Assembly (NCBI RefSeq): GCF_040412425.1
Contig: NC_089741.1
Location: forward strand, 42,143,538-42,207,537
Direction: 5' to 3'
From: Macrobrachium rosenbergii
Lineage: Eukaryota; Arthropoda; Malacostraca; Decapoda; Palaemonidae
Length of the DNA: 64,000 bases
Shown here: positions 1 through 11,240 of the stretch, piece after piece
Position numbering within the stretch: position 1 is the stretch's first letter
Layout: the number at the start of each line of letters is the position of its first letter
The notes under the pieces: model-generated
What the model was told of the DNA's origin: nothing
Seen by the model: only the letters and a program-made list of their open reading frames with translations
The model's database searches: none
Program-made: the position numbers and the translations under genes

Positions 1-25
1 ACAGATAGGATTAAAAAAAAAAAAG

Positions 26-340
26 AGCGCCGAATTGTCTTCGGCGCAATCGAGTTTTCTGTACTGCGTACAATCAAAGCCACCGACAGTACCTGTTATC
101 TTTCGGTGGTCTCGGTATAATGCTGTATGAGCCGCGGCCCATGAAACTTTAACCAAGGCCCGGTAGTGGCCCGTCCCATAATGTTGTCAGAGGCACGATT
201 ATGGCTAATTTTAACCTTAAATAAAATAAAAACTACTGAGGATAGAGGGCTGCAATTTGGCATGTTTGATGATTGGAGGGTGGATGATCAACATGCCAAT
301 TTGACAAAGCCGGCACAAGAGTTTTCTTTTGCAGATAGCT
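26..340 (+). repeat. Dispersed repeat family A, copy 1 (internally deleted)
   Basis: Opens with the family A head, a GCGCCGAA/TTCGGCGC hairpin followed by 'atcgagttttctgtac', and ends near 'ttttcttttgcagat'. Four further copies occur at 3774, 12915 (minus), 14427 and 43708. This copy lacks the right arm of the large central palindrome and the 'gcggacagaa' stretch that the full copies carry, running straight from 'aacatgccaattt' into 'gacaaagccggcac'. No reading frame of note is present. Family name is mine; origin (SINE-like or foldback element) is unresolved. Confidence 0.75.
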
Positions 341-1235
341 AACAATTGCAATTTAAGAACTTACTCGTTGCAACAAAATAAAGGTGTCATGTCCACAGAA
401 GCGACATATTGAAGTCTATGAAATCAACTCAAAGTACAAATTTATTTCTGGTGATAGAAATTCATTTCTCGATATAATGTGGTTCGGATTCCACAATAAG
501 CTGTAGGTCCCGTTGGTCGATAACAAATTGGTTCTTAGCCACGAAATAAATAATTAGTAATCCTTCAGGCCCAGCCCTAGGAGAGCTGTTAATCAGCTCA
601 GTGGTCTGGTTAAACTATGGTATACTTACCGTTATTTATTGAAATTACAGCACATAAATTTGGGTTTCATAACCTCACTATACAATAAATACTGAATAAC
701 GAGTGATTTTTCTCCGACTTGTGGACATACAGACTGTATTGTCACAGCTTATACGAGATGCATTTTCAGTTAGACTGTGTCTACTGAAATTGTTTATAAT
801 ATACAGATGAAATACGCCATTTCTTACGAGACATATTTGTGACTTTTACCATGGACTCGTGTTTCACTACCTTCTCAACATATCAAGTCTCACGTCCGGT
901 ACCATGGCTACCGGCTTGAATCCATAGGCCTTGTTATTTAAAATAAATCATTAACGAAATTATACGAGTAGATTACCACTGCAATTACATAACCAGTCAC
1001 TAAGTCTTAAACTTCCCTATACGTTACTCAGCATATAGGTCTCAGATCTGTGCGCCTCTGAGTAATGTGCATGCATGCACGTATGTTGATCCACGTGTGT
1101 GTGTGTGTGTGTGTACGTTTATGTAGGACCATTTGTGTGTGCAATATGGAAACGCCGTATGTCATTCCATGTGCGAGTGTTTAAAAAAAAAGAAATCTTG
1201 TTCTATTCAAAAAGGAGTTCTAACTGAGAATGGAA
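341..1235. other. AT-rich sequence, no gene seen
   Basis: I see no credible open frame, RNA gene or strong repeat here apart from a short (GT)n run near 1096-1115. It lies beyond the last visible exon of the flippase gene and is probably its intron 3. Confidence 0.5.
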
Positions 1236-1542
1236 CATAGGAATATAGAGTTTAGGCCAAAAGGCTAAGCACTGGGACCTATGAGGCCATTCAGCGTTGA
1301 AAGAGAAATTGAGAGTAAAAGGTTACAAAGGCGTAACAGGAGGAAACCTCAAAGCAGTTGCACTATGAAACAATTGTTAGGAGAGGGTGGATAGCGAGAT
1401 GGAAGAAAGAGAATATAAACGGAGACACAGTAAAAGGTATGAAAGGAGTTGCAGCCAGGGGCCGAAGGGACGCTGCAAATATCCTTAAGTAATGCCTACA
1501 GTGCACCACGTAAGGTGCACTGATGGTACTACCTCTACGGAG
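1236..1542 (+). repeat. Dispersed repeat family B, copy 1
   Basis: Carries the full order of family B landmarks: 'gaatatagagtttaggcc', 'gggacctatgaggccattc', 'aggaggaaacctc', 'ggagagggtgga', 'gttgcagccaggggccgaag' and the tail hairpin GTGCACC/GGTGCAC followed by 'tgatggtact'. Eight other copies occur in this window on both strands. It is non-coding, and its position in the likely intron 3 of the flippase gene is typical of dispersed elements. Confidence 0.8.
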
Positions 1543-2165
1543 ATTAACTAAGAATGTCCCTGCAGAAAAATATCGTAGTTTTTATGGTGAGCCACGCTCA
1601 CTTCGTTCGTAATAATGGAGTTGCGATGAATCATTCACTAAATGACAGTGATGCTTTACCGTCACTAACAGTAGCTGTCATAGTGATAGTGTTTTCACTT
1701 TGAAGGGGTATTTTTTTTCTTTTGATAGAGGCGTTCGTGCTTGAAGAGCACCGATAACAGATGACGTTCATGAAGTCTCTCTGTGCGCAGCAAAGCGTCC
1801 TTTTCGTGTTCGATGCTCCAAAATGCTTAAGAATTTTGTTCAATTATCAAGGGCTGAATTGAAGAAAAAAATTAAAAAAGCAATATCTTTGTGACCAGAA
1901 AAAATAACTCCATGAAAAAAACAAACTCGTAAAAAGTATTATTATTGTTAACTGAAAAAATATCTCCATCAAAGATCAGAAAAACAAAACATTATTTAGG
2001 TCAAACGAAAACTATACCTCCACCTTCTTAGCATTTCATTTCTCTCCTAGAATTTGGGATCATCACACGGCCCCCAGCTTCTATTACCAAACAAATTTAA
2101 ATCAACATCGTGTTGGAGAAAGAATGAGCATGCACACAGCAGCGGTAAAGTTGTAGGAATTTGTC
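1543..2165. other. No gene seen
   Basis: AT-rich sequence with A-runs. The short minus-strand frames here have no recognisable domain and no flanking splice signals that would continue the P4-ATPase. Confidence 0.45.
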
Positions 2166-2420
2166 TTTGAAACGGCTCCTCGCATACGTGGAAGCGATAC
2201 TGTAGTATTAGTAATAGTAGTAGTAGTAATAGTGAGGATTAGCCATTGTAACGGCTCCTCGCATTCGTAAAAAGTATACCATAGTATTAGCAATAGTAGT
2301 AGTAATAGTGAGGATCTGCCTCTGTAACGGCTCATCACGTAAGTGGAAGCCACAGTACAGTATACCATAATATCACTAATTAGTAGTAATAATCATGAAG
2401 TTCTGCCTTTATAACGGCCA
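2166..2420. repeat. Tandem repeat, period about 76-87 bp
   Basis: The landmark 'aacggctc' recurs at about 2171, 2250 and 2326, with 'aacggcca' at 2413. Between landmarks lie AGT/AAT-rich stretches ('gtattagtaatagtagtagt') and 'gtgaggat'. Three to four degenerate copies end about 25 bases beyond the exon 3 splice donor, inside intron 3. Confidence 0.75.
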
Positions 2421-2444
2421 CCCATACATCCCCATCTTACTCAC

Positions 2445-2611
2445 CTATGAAACTGCTCGAAGAGATTCTTGGGAATGAAGGAGAGCAGCGTGTACTTGGT
2501 GGTACAGATTCGGTTGTCCGGGTAGGCCCCGTTCGGGTGCTCGCTCCGGGGTACGTGGGGCGGCACCACGTGGTTGGGCACCAGGACGCGCGTTCGGGAT
2601 TCCTCGGGAAC
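2445..2611 (-). CDS. ATP10-like: Class V P4-ATPase (ATP10-type phospholipid flippase), coding exon 3, partial gene
   Basis: P4-ATPases use ATP to flip phospholipids from the outer (lumenal) to the cytosolic leaflet of a membrane; ATP10 members act mainly at the plasma membrane and normally need a CDC50-type subunit. This 167-base exon encodes residues 180-234 plus two bases of the next codon. It contains '[18 protein letters not shown]' followed by '[11 protein letters not shown]', the hallmark that immediately precedes transmembrane segment 1. TTKYTLLSF with FEQFHR matches ATP10A/D as I recall them, whereas ATP8, ATP9 and ATP11 differ at these positions. The acceptor reads ...cgctctctcag and the donor is atag|gtgagt, phase 2. 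The next exon, starting with the first membrane helix, is not found in the remaining 2.4 kb, so the gene continues beyond the left edge. Family call is firm; choice of paralogue (A, B or D) is not possible. Confidence 0.93.
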
Positions 2612-3072
2612 CTGAGAGAGCGACAAACAAACAAAAAGAGAGTGTTAGTGAGACGTCAAACAGAACGGTCACGTTGCCCGCGGTCGTCTGCGACGTAGGG
2701 TGACGATGATACGATAATGCGTTCAATGGTGGTGTGCTGGTTTCGTCTATTTGTAGGTAAATGCTGATATGCAAATTAAGAATAAGCTTGTTCTATTTAT
2801 AAATATATGAGAGATTACCAAGTATAACAGATCACATAAACCAGTCCAGAAAAAAACATGAGGAAAAAACGTAAATCACTTTTATCTCCCCAAAGTTTCA
2901 TAAACTTCATAAGCATATTAGATCGGTGACACTTACCCGATAAGTAAAATAACTATGTTATCTTCGTTCTAATCTGTGACTTTTGAAGAAGCAGATATAT
3001 CTATAAAAAAAATTTTTTGCCCAACTTTGCCAAAATTAACAAAACTTAAAAAAAAATTAGCATTACAGAGAA

Positions 3073-3184
<112 letters not shown>

Positions 3185-3773
3185 CAATGAACAACGAATA
3201 CTGTCATTCACCAGACAATAGACTATTACTACAGCAGAATTCAAGCTTAAAAGGTCGTTCCGACAATGGGTCAGGTCAACACAGGTCATGGTAAAAATAC
3301 ATTGTACAGGAGGCCAGTATCAAGCCTAATTTTTCCCAGTGTCTTAAAAGTCAACCTCTCTAAATTCAGGTCAAAACAGAACACAAAGGAATACGGTCAG
3401 CATAAAGAAGAAGAAAAAAAGGATTTCATCCACTTTTTTATCTGATAAGAAAGAAAGCTTACACGATTAACCGGATCTCGCAATATACTGAGACGCAGTT
3501 AAGAGGAACTTTCTATTTTCCAAGATCGAGACAAGTAAAAGAAATGACAGTTACTCTATACTGACCCTATCTCACGCAGTCACAAAATGACATTCGCCTT
3601 TCTGCAGTCAAAAGGCACAATTGTAATGTTGACGCAAAGCTGTCAATCATCACAATAATGGACGGAAATTTATTTTAGTACAAGAAAGAATTTGCTATAA
3701 ATAAAGGCTTTGGGCTGCTCATAGTCTTCAGTGGCCAATGTAAACTTCTAAAGATAAATTTAAAAAGTAAAAA

Positions 3774-4165
3774 TTGCGCCGACGTTTCTTCTTCGGCGCA
3801 ATCGAGTTTTCTGTACAAACGCAACAGCGTATAATCAAGGCCAACGAAAAGAGATCTATGTTTCGGTGATCTCGGTATAATGCTTATGAGCCGCGGCCCA
3901 TGGAACTTGAACCACGCCCGGTGGTGGCGTGTCGTATATCGTTGCCAGAAGCTCGATTATGGCTAACGTTGACCTTCAATAAAATAATAACTACTGAGGC
4001 TAAAGGACTGCTATTTGGTTATGCTTGAAGATTGGAGGGTGGATGATCAACATACCAATTTGCAGCCCTCCAGCCCCAGTAGTTTTTAAGACCTGAGGGC
4101 GGACAGAAAAAAGTACGGACGGACAGACAAAGCCGGCACGATAGTTTTCTTTTACAGAAAACTAA
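3774..4165 (+). repeat. Dispersed repeat family A, copy 2 (near full length)
   Basis: Head hairpin 'ttgcgccgacg...cttcggcgcaatcgag', then 'gagccgcggcccatgg', the central palindrome around 'gattggagggtggatgatca', the 'gcggacagaaaaaag' segment and the tail 'agttttcttttacagaaaac'. The tail is an imperfect inverse of the 'agttttctgtac' in the head. It sits inside intron 2 of the flippase gene in the antisense orientation to that gene. Confidence 0.85.
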
Positions 4166-4867
4166 AAACTAATGCACAATTAGGATGTTAACGCAAAGCT
4201 GCTGTAATCATTAATATACTAGATGGAAACTGGGATACGAAAAAGTAGAAAGTGGTATAAATACGAAGACTTCAGATTGCTCTATGTGTTTCAATTGTCA
4301 GCATACACTCTCTACTTTAAGTACGAAACATCAGGCCACTCGCTTATAATATCTCAAGGAGGAACGTACGTATTTATGTAACAGATTAACTGTTAAATGC
4401 AACTAACTGAAACTCTGCCTTTTGTATAACTGACTCTAGATAATATAGTTCTGTTTTTGGATCAAAGTGGGTCGATAAGGTAGGTCAAAGTAATATTTAT
4501 GTACCTTTAAAAAGACAGGTGTCTATAACCCCCCGATCCCATCAAGAACTAAACTGCGACCTTTGCGGTTACGTAACGGCCACGTAACACTTTGTCCAGA
4601 CAGCTTAAGCAAAACTGATTAATCTTGAAAGGAGCGAATGGCGTGCTACATCACGAGTGATGGTTACGCAAAGAAGGTACAATACCGTCGGAGATACAAT
4701 GACATTATCAGCTCATAACTGAACAATCGGACCGTATGACTTTTTTCATAATGAATTTGAGGCATCAACTATGTTAAGTGTGTTTTATCTTTAGACAAAT
4801 GAGCATCTTCGGCCCTCGGGCTAAAAACAGCAACGGATCGATACCAAGATCTCTTGAAAACGTCTGG

Positions 4868-4869
<2 letters not shown>

Positions 4870-4921
<52 letters not shown>
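4870..4921. repeat. (CT)n microsatellite
   Basis: Uninterrupted CT run of about 26 units in intron 2, read as GA on the transcribed strand of the flippase gene. Confidence 0.97.
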
Positions 4922-4924
<3 letters not shown>

Positions 4925-5312
4925 CCTTGCCTTCTAAAAATTCTCATTTTCATCTTAATCGAATTCATATTTTCTTTACCTTACATTCCCCATTCAGTGA
5001 CATTGTTAAATGCTTTCCAGATTGTTTTTGCAAATGCTTCAACTTCTCTTAAAAATATTTTCTAGTGTTTATATACTGTTTCCAATTCGACCTTTAAGGC
5101 TGACTTTTGCTTCCTTGAAATATAATCTTTTTCAATAAATCTTTATTTCTGAAAAAGTACAATTTTTTATCAGCATAATTGGTCTATACCTGTCAAGAAT
5201 TGAAAGGAAAAAAAATTGGACAAATTTAGCATGAAATAGGTTTAGGAAAAAGGTCGCTCTGAAATCTCATATCGAGGTAATTACTGTCTAACAACAACAA
5301 AATTTATAAGAA

Positions 5313-5592
5313 CTACTGCGCGTCTAAGCGAAGGTCACTTGCTAGAAACGACTTGCCAAAAAAATCGACCCATATCTGCGGCAGCCAAATCGTACTTGAA
5401 AATTGGTTTAACAAAATAAATGGAGAGGCGAAGATTACCTTCGAGTCTTTGCGACGGGTCGGCATAAAGCCACAAGGCGCTTTCAAGGGCCTTATTCTGG
5501 TGGTCACTTTGCCACTGGCCGATATTCGCCTCACCACCATTTCGTACGAGGCAGAATTGAAATACATGATTGCGGCGAAGTTTATTGATTGA
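5313..5592. other. Unassigned segment open on both strands
   Basis: Within intron 2, a stretch of higher GC content than its surroundings stays open for 79 codons on plus (5353-5592) and 84 codons on minus (5313-5567). Neither translation is low-complexity and I recognise neither. It could be a fragment of a decayed transposable element or chance. No splice sites link it to the flippase reading frame. Confidence 0.2.
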
Positions 5593-6271
5593 TGCGAAAG
5601 AGATGATACGCGCTGGCCTCGGTCAAGTCTAGTTCAGGATCCATATTCTTTTTGCTTTCCAACCATACGGGAGGCCTTAGCTATAGTTTGTCACATGAAC
5701 TGGCGTCAAAACCTTGAATAAGGCGAGAATTTCTTTCACGCCAGATTTTTTCTGTTTGGTGGCAAAAACACGACAAAAAAAAATCCTTTAATCTCCACTA
5801 CTGGGATTCAGGTCTAAACCTTGGAAAATTTACTGTCTTTCCTTCCTTACAAGGAACCGAAGTTCCTCTCAAAAAATCACCAAACAAAAAAATTGTATTA
5901 TGACCTCTGAAAATGTTCACGCCACAACCTTGGACAAAGCAATCTTTTCTTTTCTAAAGGGAAGCAACTCGACAGAAATTCACAGATGACTGATGTCAAG
6001 ATAATCAGAGCGAGCAGTCTCTCAAGTCTTCTTCCCGATACTAGCCACAGGAATTCACGTCACAAAACCTTGATTGTTATTATTATTACTATTTTCGCTT
6101 CCACAGAGACGCAATAAAAGGCAGCAACTTCAACCACCAGGAATCGCCAACTAGACTGAGATCTGCTATGAGGCATACTATTCTGTCACTAAAAGGTCCA
6201 CCTTCAAAATGTCAAGGACGAATTGTTAAAAAGATTCGGGGAGCATAGAACCCTTTGTGACTAAGAGGTTG

Positions 6272-6272
<1 letters not shown>

Positions 6273-6330
<58 letters not shown>

Positions 6331-6336
6331 ACACAC
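6273..6336. repeat. (GA)n microsatellite with (AC)n tail
   Basis: About 27 GA units followed by five AC units, in intron 2. Confidence 0.95.
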
Positions 6337-6720
6337 TGTCATCGCACTGCTATCCATTTGCGACTGTGTTTTATGAGCACTGCTACCCATCACGGTGATA
6401 GATTGGCAAAGGGGACTTTACGAATCATTTCTGATAGTCCTCCTCCACCTATAACTTACAAGAGTTTTGCTACAGCATTCCTATGCATTTTCGTTTGTAA
6501 GGGACAGCAAAACGACACTGACAACTATTTATGATTATGGAGTGCTAGCAAAGTGCTCGACATTCGTTTATGTCTGAGGAAGGGACGTAACTTCTAAAGG
6601 AATTGCCAGTGTTTATAAAGGTAATGTCACTCATTCGTGAGAGAGGAGTTTGAGCATAAGAGTGTATTGCTATGGTGAGGGAAAGGTTAAGAATGACGTA
6701 AACGGAGAATTAAATATCAG

Positions 6721-6722
<2 letters not shown>

Positions 6723-6751
<29 letters not shown>
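6723..6751. repeat. (CT)n microsatellite
   Basis: Short run of about 14 CT units in intron 2. Confidence 0.95.
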
Positions 6752-6753
<2 letters not shown>

Positions 6754-6842
6754 AACTATAACATGCATAGAGGTGTGTTGTAAAGAGGAATAAAAAAAAA
6801 TAACCTGCTCACATAATTCCTAATAAAACTGGAAAACCATAA

Positions 6843-6945
6843 AAACTGCTGACATAAGCAATTTTCAGGATAAAAAAAAAAACTGCTGACATAAGCAATT
6901 TTCAGGATAAAAAAAAACCTGCTGACATAAGCAATTTTCAGAAGA
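6843..6945. repeat. Triplicated 36-37 bp segment
   Basis: Three near-identical copies of 'ctgctgacataagcaatttt' followed by 'cag' and an A-run start at about 6846, 6883 and 6919. They lie 40-140 bases downstream of the exon 2 splice donor on the transcribed strand. In the sense direction each copy carries a T-run and 'ctgaaaattgc'. Confidence 0.85.
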
Positions 6946-6980
6946 TAAAAACGTATTTTTCTGACAAAAAACCCCATTAC

Positions 6981-7321
6981 CTTTTTCCAGAACATCATCT
7001 TCTGCAGGAGGGTCCTGCGCTGTTGCCGGATGGTGTAGAGGGACTCGGACCTGGAGGCCTGGCGGGAGTGCCCCTTGGGGAAGGTGGAAGACCTCATGGG
7101 TGTCTTCTTCTGCTCCCTCTCCTGGTGCCCCGCCGGCAGGATGAAGTCCGTTTTGGAGCCGTATCTCCTGTGGCCTCGCCCGCCCTCCACCAGCTGCCCG
7201 TGTGAGAAGGTCCTCTGGTGGCTCTTGCCCAGGCGCCCCGCGGCACCGCCACCACCAGCCGTCATGCCCATGCCCGCGCCCATCCCTCCGCCCATGCCCA
7301 CCGGCATGGTGCCGCTCATGC
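6981..7321 (-). CDS. ATP10-like: Class V P4-ATPase (ATP10-type flippase), coding exon 2
   Basis: This 341-base exon supplies the last two bases of Gly66 and residues 67-179 of the cytosolic N-terminal region that precedes the first membrane helix. It begins with a Gly/Met-rich tract (repeats such as GMGGGMGAGMGM) and then turns strongly basic and Ser-rich. Three stretches resemble basophilic kinase or 14-3-3 sites: 'SHQRTFSHGQ', 'RRYGSKTDF' and 'GHSRQASRSESLYTIR'. It ends in 'LQKMMFWKK'. The acceptor has a strong pyrimidine tract (tcttcctcctccgtccccacag) and the donor is aaaag|gtaatg, phase 0. The open frame continues past both splice sites for some way, but those extensions are repeat-derived. 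This region is poorly conserved in the family, so the assignment rests on the in-frame junction with exon 3. Phosphosite function is inference. Confidence 0.86.
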
Positions 7322-7390
7322 CTGTGGGGACGGAGGAGGAAGACATGAGGAAAGAAATCTGAACTTCCCTTTGTTAAGGAAACAGGACGT

Positions 7391-7394
<4 letters not shown>

Positions 7395-7435
<41 letters not shown>
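7395..7435. repeat. (CT)n microsatellite
   Basis: About 20 CT units lying 75-115 bases upstream of the exon 2 acceptor on the transcribed strand, where they read as GA. Confidence 0.96.
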
Positions 7436-7438
<3 letters not shown>

Positions 7439-8057
7439 CCTTCCTTGAGAGAGAATAGCACTTTCACCAGTTTTCCTGTGTATTGTATCCAGCTAAACAA
7501 AACCTATCACAACAGCTTTAACGTCGAAAATATTAGTTCATTCCCCGCTTAACTTTATTCTTCCTTAAAATGTCTATTTTTTTTTTTTTACATTGTACGA
7601 ACTGCCACTCTTTCTTTGCTGTTATATCTGATCATACTGAAAACAAAACTAGTTATTGCTGATATTTTGCTTATTTTGCAGAACCTTAGGACATACAACT
7701 GAACATACAACAACGAAAAAAAATTAAATAAATAAACCCTTTCCTTAACAAGAGAATCCTCATGATTTAAAAAAGGTTAATCCCTTAGTAATCTCTTCTC
7801 TCATACTAAACGCCACAACATTACAAGACCCAGGTAGTGTGACGTCACAGCCTCATCAAACTTCACTAGCCGAACGACGCAGGGATATACCAGGACCCAC
7901 TATACTATCACCATCACGCCACGTACCCCTCCGTTACTCGATCTGATGCCCTGTCATCAAAAGGACTTTCACCCAATATCCGGTTCCGCGCCCCGTTACT
8001 AAGCTAAACAGTCTTTCTTTCAATCTTCTTGTTTCCGAGAGCCTAATGCCCAGTAGA

Positions 8058-8300
8058 AAGGGGTAGCGCCAACAGTGCACCTCACACGGCGCACTGTAAG
8101 GTTTATTTTAGCTCAGCGCCGAGTCCCTTTGGCCCCTAGCCGCGACGCCTTCCAGTCCTTTTACTTTACCTCCGTTCATATTCTCTTTTTTCCATGTTCC
8201 TTTCCACTCTCTCCTAACAATTGTTTTCAACATTTTCAGAGCTGAATGACCTCATAGGTCTCAGCGCTTGGCCTTCGACCTACAGTCTGTATTCCAGTAT
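8058..8300 (-). repeat. Dispersed repeat family B, copy 2 (reverse)
   Basis: Read on the minus strand it starts 'ggccaagcgctgagacct', continues with 'atgaggtcattcagctctg' and ends with the tail hairpin near 8073-8096. The middle part is shortened relative to other copies. It sits in sense orientation within intron 1 of the flippase gene. Confidence 0.78.
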
Positions 8301-8743
8301 TCTATAAGACTGAGAAAATAAATGAGAATAACTTGTGATCCTATAATATAATAAATCATGTACTTTTAATATATCTACAGCGGGATTCTTTGTAAAATAG
8401 AAGCTAAATAGAACAGAGGTTTAAAGATTAAATGTATGGCAGTCTGTATCAAGAACTATTATATTTACAGGTTAAAGCATCAGAACCATCAAGATGATGA
8501 TGATAACTATCAATAATTATAACACCATCATCAATAATTTTTAATAATTAAAGCATCAATAATAATAATAATAATAATAAAAATAATACAAGCATCTTAG
8601 TTAACAGTAACTAACCAACAATGCCGTTTACTAGTTAAAGCATTAAAATAATAATAATAATAATAATGTTTAAAATAAAAATAATACCACCATCAATATT
8701 GACGTCTAATAGCTTTATAATCATAATTAATCAGAACACCCAC

Positions 8744-8939
8744 CTTGATCGAGGGTGGGCGGATCCCTGTTGATCATGATGCCGCAGTGCGAGGCGCTGC
8801 GGGCGTGGCTACGCCGCCCGACGGCGGCGGCATCCCCGCCCACGGCCGAGGCCCCGGCTCCCGGGCCGGCCTGACCGTGGGCGTAAGCGTAGGCGTTGCC
8901 ATCACCGTATCCACCGGCGCCGCCAGAAGTTCCACTCAT
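8744..8939 (-). CDS. ATP10-like: Class V P4-ATPase (ATP10-type flippase), first coding exon
   Basis: Encodes residues 1-65 and the first base of Gly66. The start is the ATG at 8939-8937: an in-frame TGA lies four codons upstream (8954-8952), so no earlier Met can be used, and the -3 base is A. The peptide begins MSGTSGGAGGYGDG, is rich in Gly, Ala and Tyr, then contains 'GRRSHARSASHCG' (a basic Ser-rich patch like those of exon 2) and ends 'DPPTLDQ'. The donor caag|gtgggt is near consensus, phase 1. Together the three visible exons give about 235 residues before the first membrane helix, clearly longer than the same part of the human ATP10 proteins as I recall them. The GC content is far above the flanks. 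The frame is supported by phase agreement with exon 2; the low-complexity peptide alone would not identify the gene. Confidence 0.82.
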
Positions 8940-8966
8940 AGTCTTGCATCGTCACTCCATGCAACC
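8940..8966 (-). other. 5' untranslated part of the first coding exon, with splice acceptor
   Basis: On the sense strand a 3' splice site, 'ctcattcatttcag', ends at 8967, leaving 27 bases of leader before the start codon. The leader contains a minimal upstream frame (ATG GAG TGA, 8960-8952) and another out-of-frame ATG at 8948-8946. This implies at least one non-coding upstream exon, not located in the window. Confidence 0.65.
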
Positions 8967-8967
8967 C

Positions 8968-9670
8968 TGAAATGAATGAGTGAATGATGAATACGGTGAA
9001 TGAGTGGTGAATAAATGTGAATTGTGAGTTATGAGGAATGAGTATGAGTTACGGCTCCGATCTTTAGCTGTACAAAAATACTTTAAAGGTATGTTAGTTA
9101 AGTGAATAAGTGAATGTGATGAATCAAGTGAATGATGAATAAATATGAATTGTGAGTTATGATGAATGAGTATGAGTTACGGCTCCGATCCTCGGCTGTA
9201 GTACAAAAATACTTTGAAGGATTGTTAATGCTAGTTATATTTGAACTTATTCAGAAATAAAAAAATACGATGAAAAAGTGAATGAGTGATGAATAACGTG
9301 AATGATGAATAAACATATTATGAGCTATGAAGAAATAATGAATTAGCAAAACTTTAACGCGCTGAAGGACTGTTAGTTATGTCAGATATATTTGAACTTA
9401 TTCAGATTTTAAAAATGCGATGAAATAAATCGATGATGGATAAGGTGAAAAAGCAATGAATAAATATGAATGATGAGCAATGATGAATGAATATGAAACA
9501 CGACACCGATCCTATGCTCTACAAAAAACAAAAATGTTTAAAAGTTACGTTACTCAACAGAAAGACGATGAAGTAAGTGAATGATGGATAGGATGAATGG
9601 TCGATGAATAAATATGAATTACGACCTACGATGAGTAAATAATGAGTTACGGCTCCGATCCTATCTTATA
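8968..9670. repeat. Degenerate satellite, period about 130-170 bp
   Basis: Blocks of the form 'gaatgatgaataaatatgaa', 'tgagttatga', 'gagttacggctccgatc', 'gtacaaaaatac' recur about five times. The 'acggctccgatc' landmark falls near 9051 and 9180, in altered form near 9502, and again near 9650. The array abuts the 5' acceptor of the first coding exon. Confidence 0.8.
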
Positions 9671-9968
9671 CAAACATGCATTGAATGAATGTTATGTGTG
9701 TTAGCTGCATTCTCAACTATTCAGATTCTGGTCTCCAAATATTAAATCGAGGAGCCAATTCATTCCCCGCTCTCTGCTGGCGTCTCCTGAATCTCAGGTG
9801 TATTACGTTTTATCTCCAATTCCCTCATTTCTTCATCTATCGCCTTTTCCTGTTACTCTTCCCTCATATTTATTTATCTCCTTTTCCTATAAGTGTCCCG
9901 TCATTCGTTCATTTCATCACGTTTTCCTATTACTACACCGCCATTCGTTTATTTATCACATTTTCCTA

Positions 9969-9970
<2 letters not shown>

Positions 9971-10018
<48 letters not shown>
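9971..10018. repeat. (CT)n microsatellite
   Basis: About 24 CT units preceded by two diverged copies of a 'cacgttttcctatta' motif (near 9917 and 9957). Confidence 0.95.
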
Positions 10019-10019
<1 letters not shown>

Positions 10020-11215
10020 GTTAACTCTGCCCATAAGAGTTTTTAGCTGACGATTTCAAGAAAACAGAGGAAAGACCGTAAAGAAATTAAAGTTATAAGT
10101 GCAACTATCCAAAAGGTGAACAATGTGATCGACAAAACAAGTGAAAACAACGATATTAGGCACTGCAGCCCTTCTATAAATAAAAAAGCGCCCAATCTAT
10201 TATTCGGTATTATCTTTAAAAATGCAATAATACTTGATAGATATCATGGAACAACCTTAAAATTAAATGAGATACCACCAATAATTGAAATCCTTCGATC
10301 TAGCATCAAGTCTTTATTTGACACATGAAAAATACAAATTTTGTAAACAGTGGTTATGCGACAATATAAAAGCTGGATAATTAAGTCTCAATTAAATAAA
10401 AATAAACTAGATAATTAAATCTCAATTAAATAAATAATTCTCAAAAAAAAACAATCGTAAGTTAATAAATACAATAAAAATAAAGTCGCCATGAAAGCTC
10501 TTTCGGAGAAGAATTTCAGTACAAAATAACAAAATCACCAAAAATTTAAAATATTACACACTCAAAATCGTTATCATTTAAGCCATGTGCGCAAATGAAA
10601 CCAAATTCACAAGGATATAAAACATCAGTGAGGAAGAAAAGTTAAAACACGATTATTAGAAAAACTATGAACGTTACAAGAAAAATTTAAACTAAGAATA
10701 TTAGCTAACATTGCAACCGCCTACGAAAAGACAACGTCAAACAACGTCCGTCACTTCCCAAATTGTCAACAAACGAAATTCTTTTGAAAAGTCAAATTTG
10801 CAACAGACTAAAATGTAAAAAAACCTAATATTCAATCAAACGAATTCAGGTACTATCAATACTTAAACCCCTCTAATAACAAAAACAATTTCCGAAAGAT
10901 AAGACATCAGGTGATATGACTTCTTTTAACATTCAATTTTAATCTCTCCAGGTACTGACAACACACATTTAGAGATAAATTGCGATATGACTGCATAATC
11001 AACGTTCAATCTAATATTTCTAGGTAATGAGAGTAATGTGCCGAATTTGGCATTTGACAATAGGCGTTCAACCCTTCGTAGTTTTTGTCATTTAAATGCA
11101 ACCTTGGGTCAGGTCGAAAAAAAAATAATGTTGACGTGAATACGTTTGCGAGCATAAACATGCATTCATTAACGGGACAAGGTCTCTTAATATACATACT
11201 AAATTAGTTTCCAAA
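10019..11215. other. AT-rich sequence, no gene seen
   Basis: Only short AT-rich frames occur, such as a 70-codon one at 10116-10328 without recognisable domain. It is probably upstream intron of the flippase gene or intergenic DNA. Confidence 0.5.
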
Positions 11216-11216
11216 A

Positions 11217-11240
11217 CGAGAGAGAGAGAGAGAGAGAGAG

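Larger units (their letters stand above)
7322..8743 (-). other. Intron 1 of the coding part of the ATP10-like gene
   Basis: A 1,422-base phase 1 intron with donor caag|gtgggt and acceptor ccccacag. It splits a Gly codon (g|gc). It contains a (CT)n array at 7395-7435, a minus-strand family B copy and two (AAT)n-rich patches near 8560-8580 and 8648-8668. Confidence 0.88.

Noticed and set aside
2437..2774. Other open frames overlapping coding exon 3 on both strands
   Set aside because: They are shadows; only one minus frame gives the conserved P4-ATPase motif and fits the splice sites.
6756..6980. Continuation of the exon 2 frame past the splice donor
   Set aside because: A consensus-like donor at 6980 with phase matching exon 3 ends the exon; the extension encodes the triplicated intronic segment.
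7322..7346. Alternative start MSSSSVPTG upstream of exon 2
   Set aside because: It lies in the pyrimidine-rich acceptor of exon 2, which joins in phase with the first exon; could only be used by an unspliced or alternative promoter transcript.
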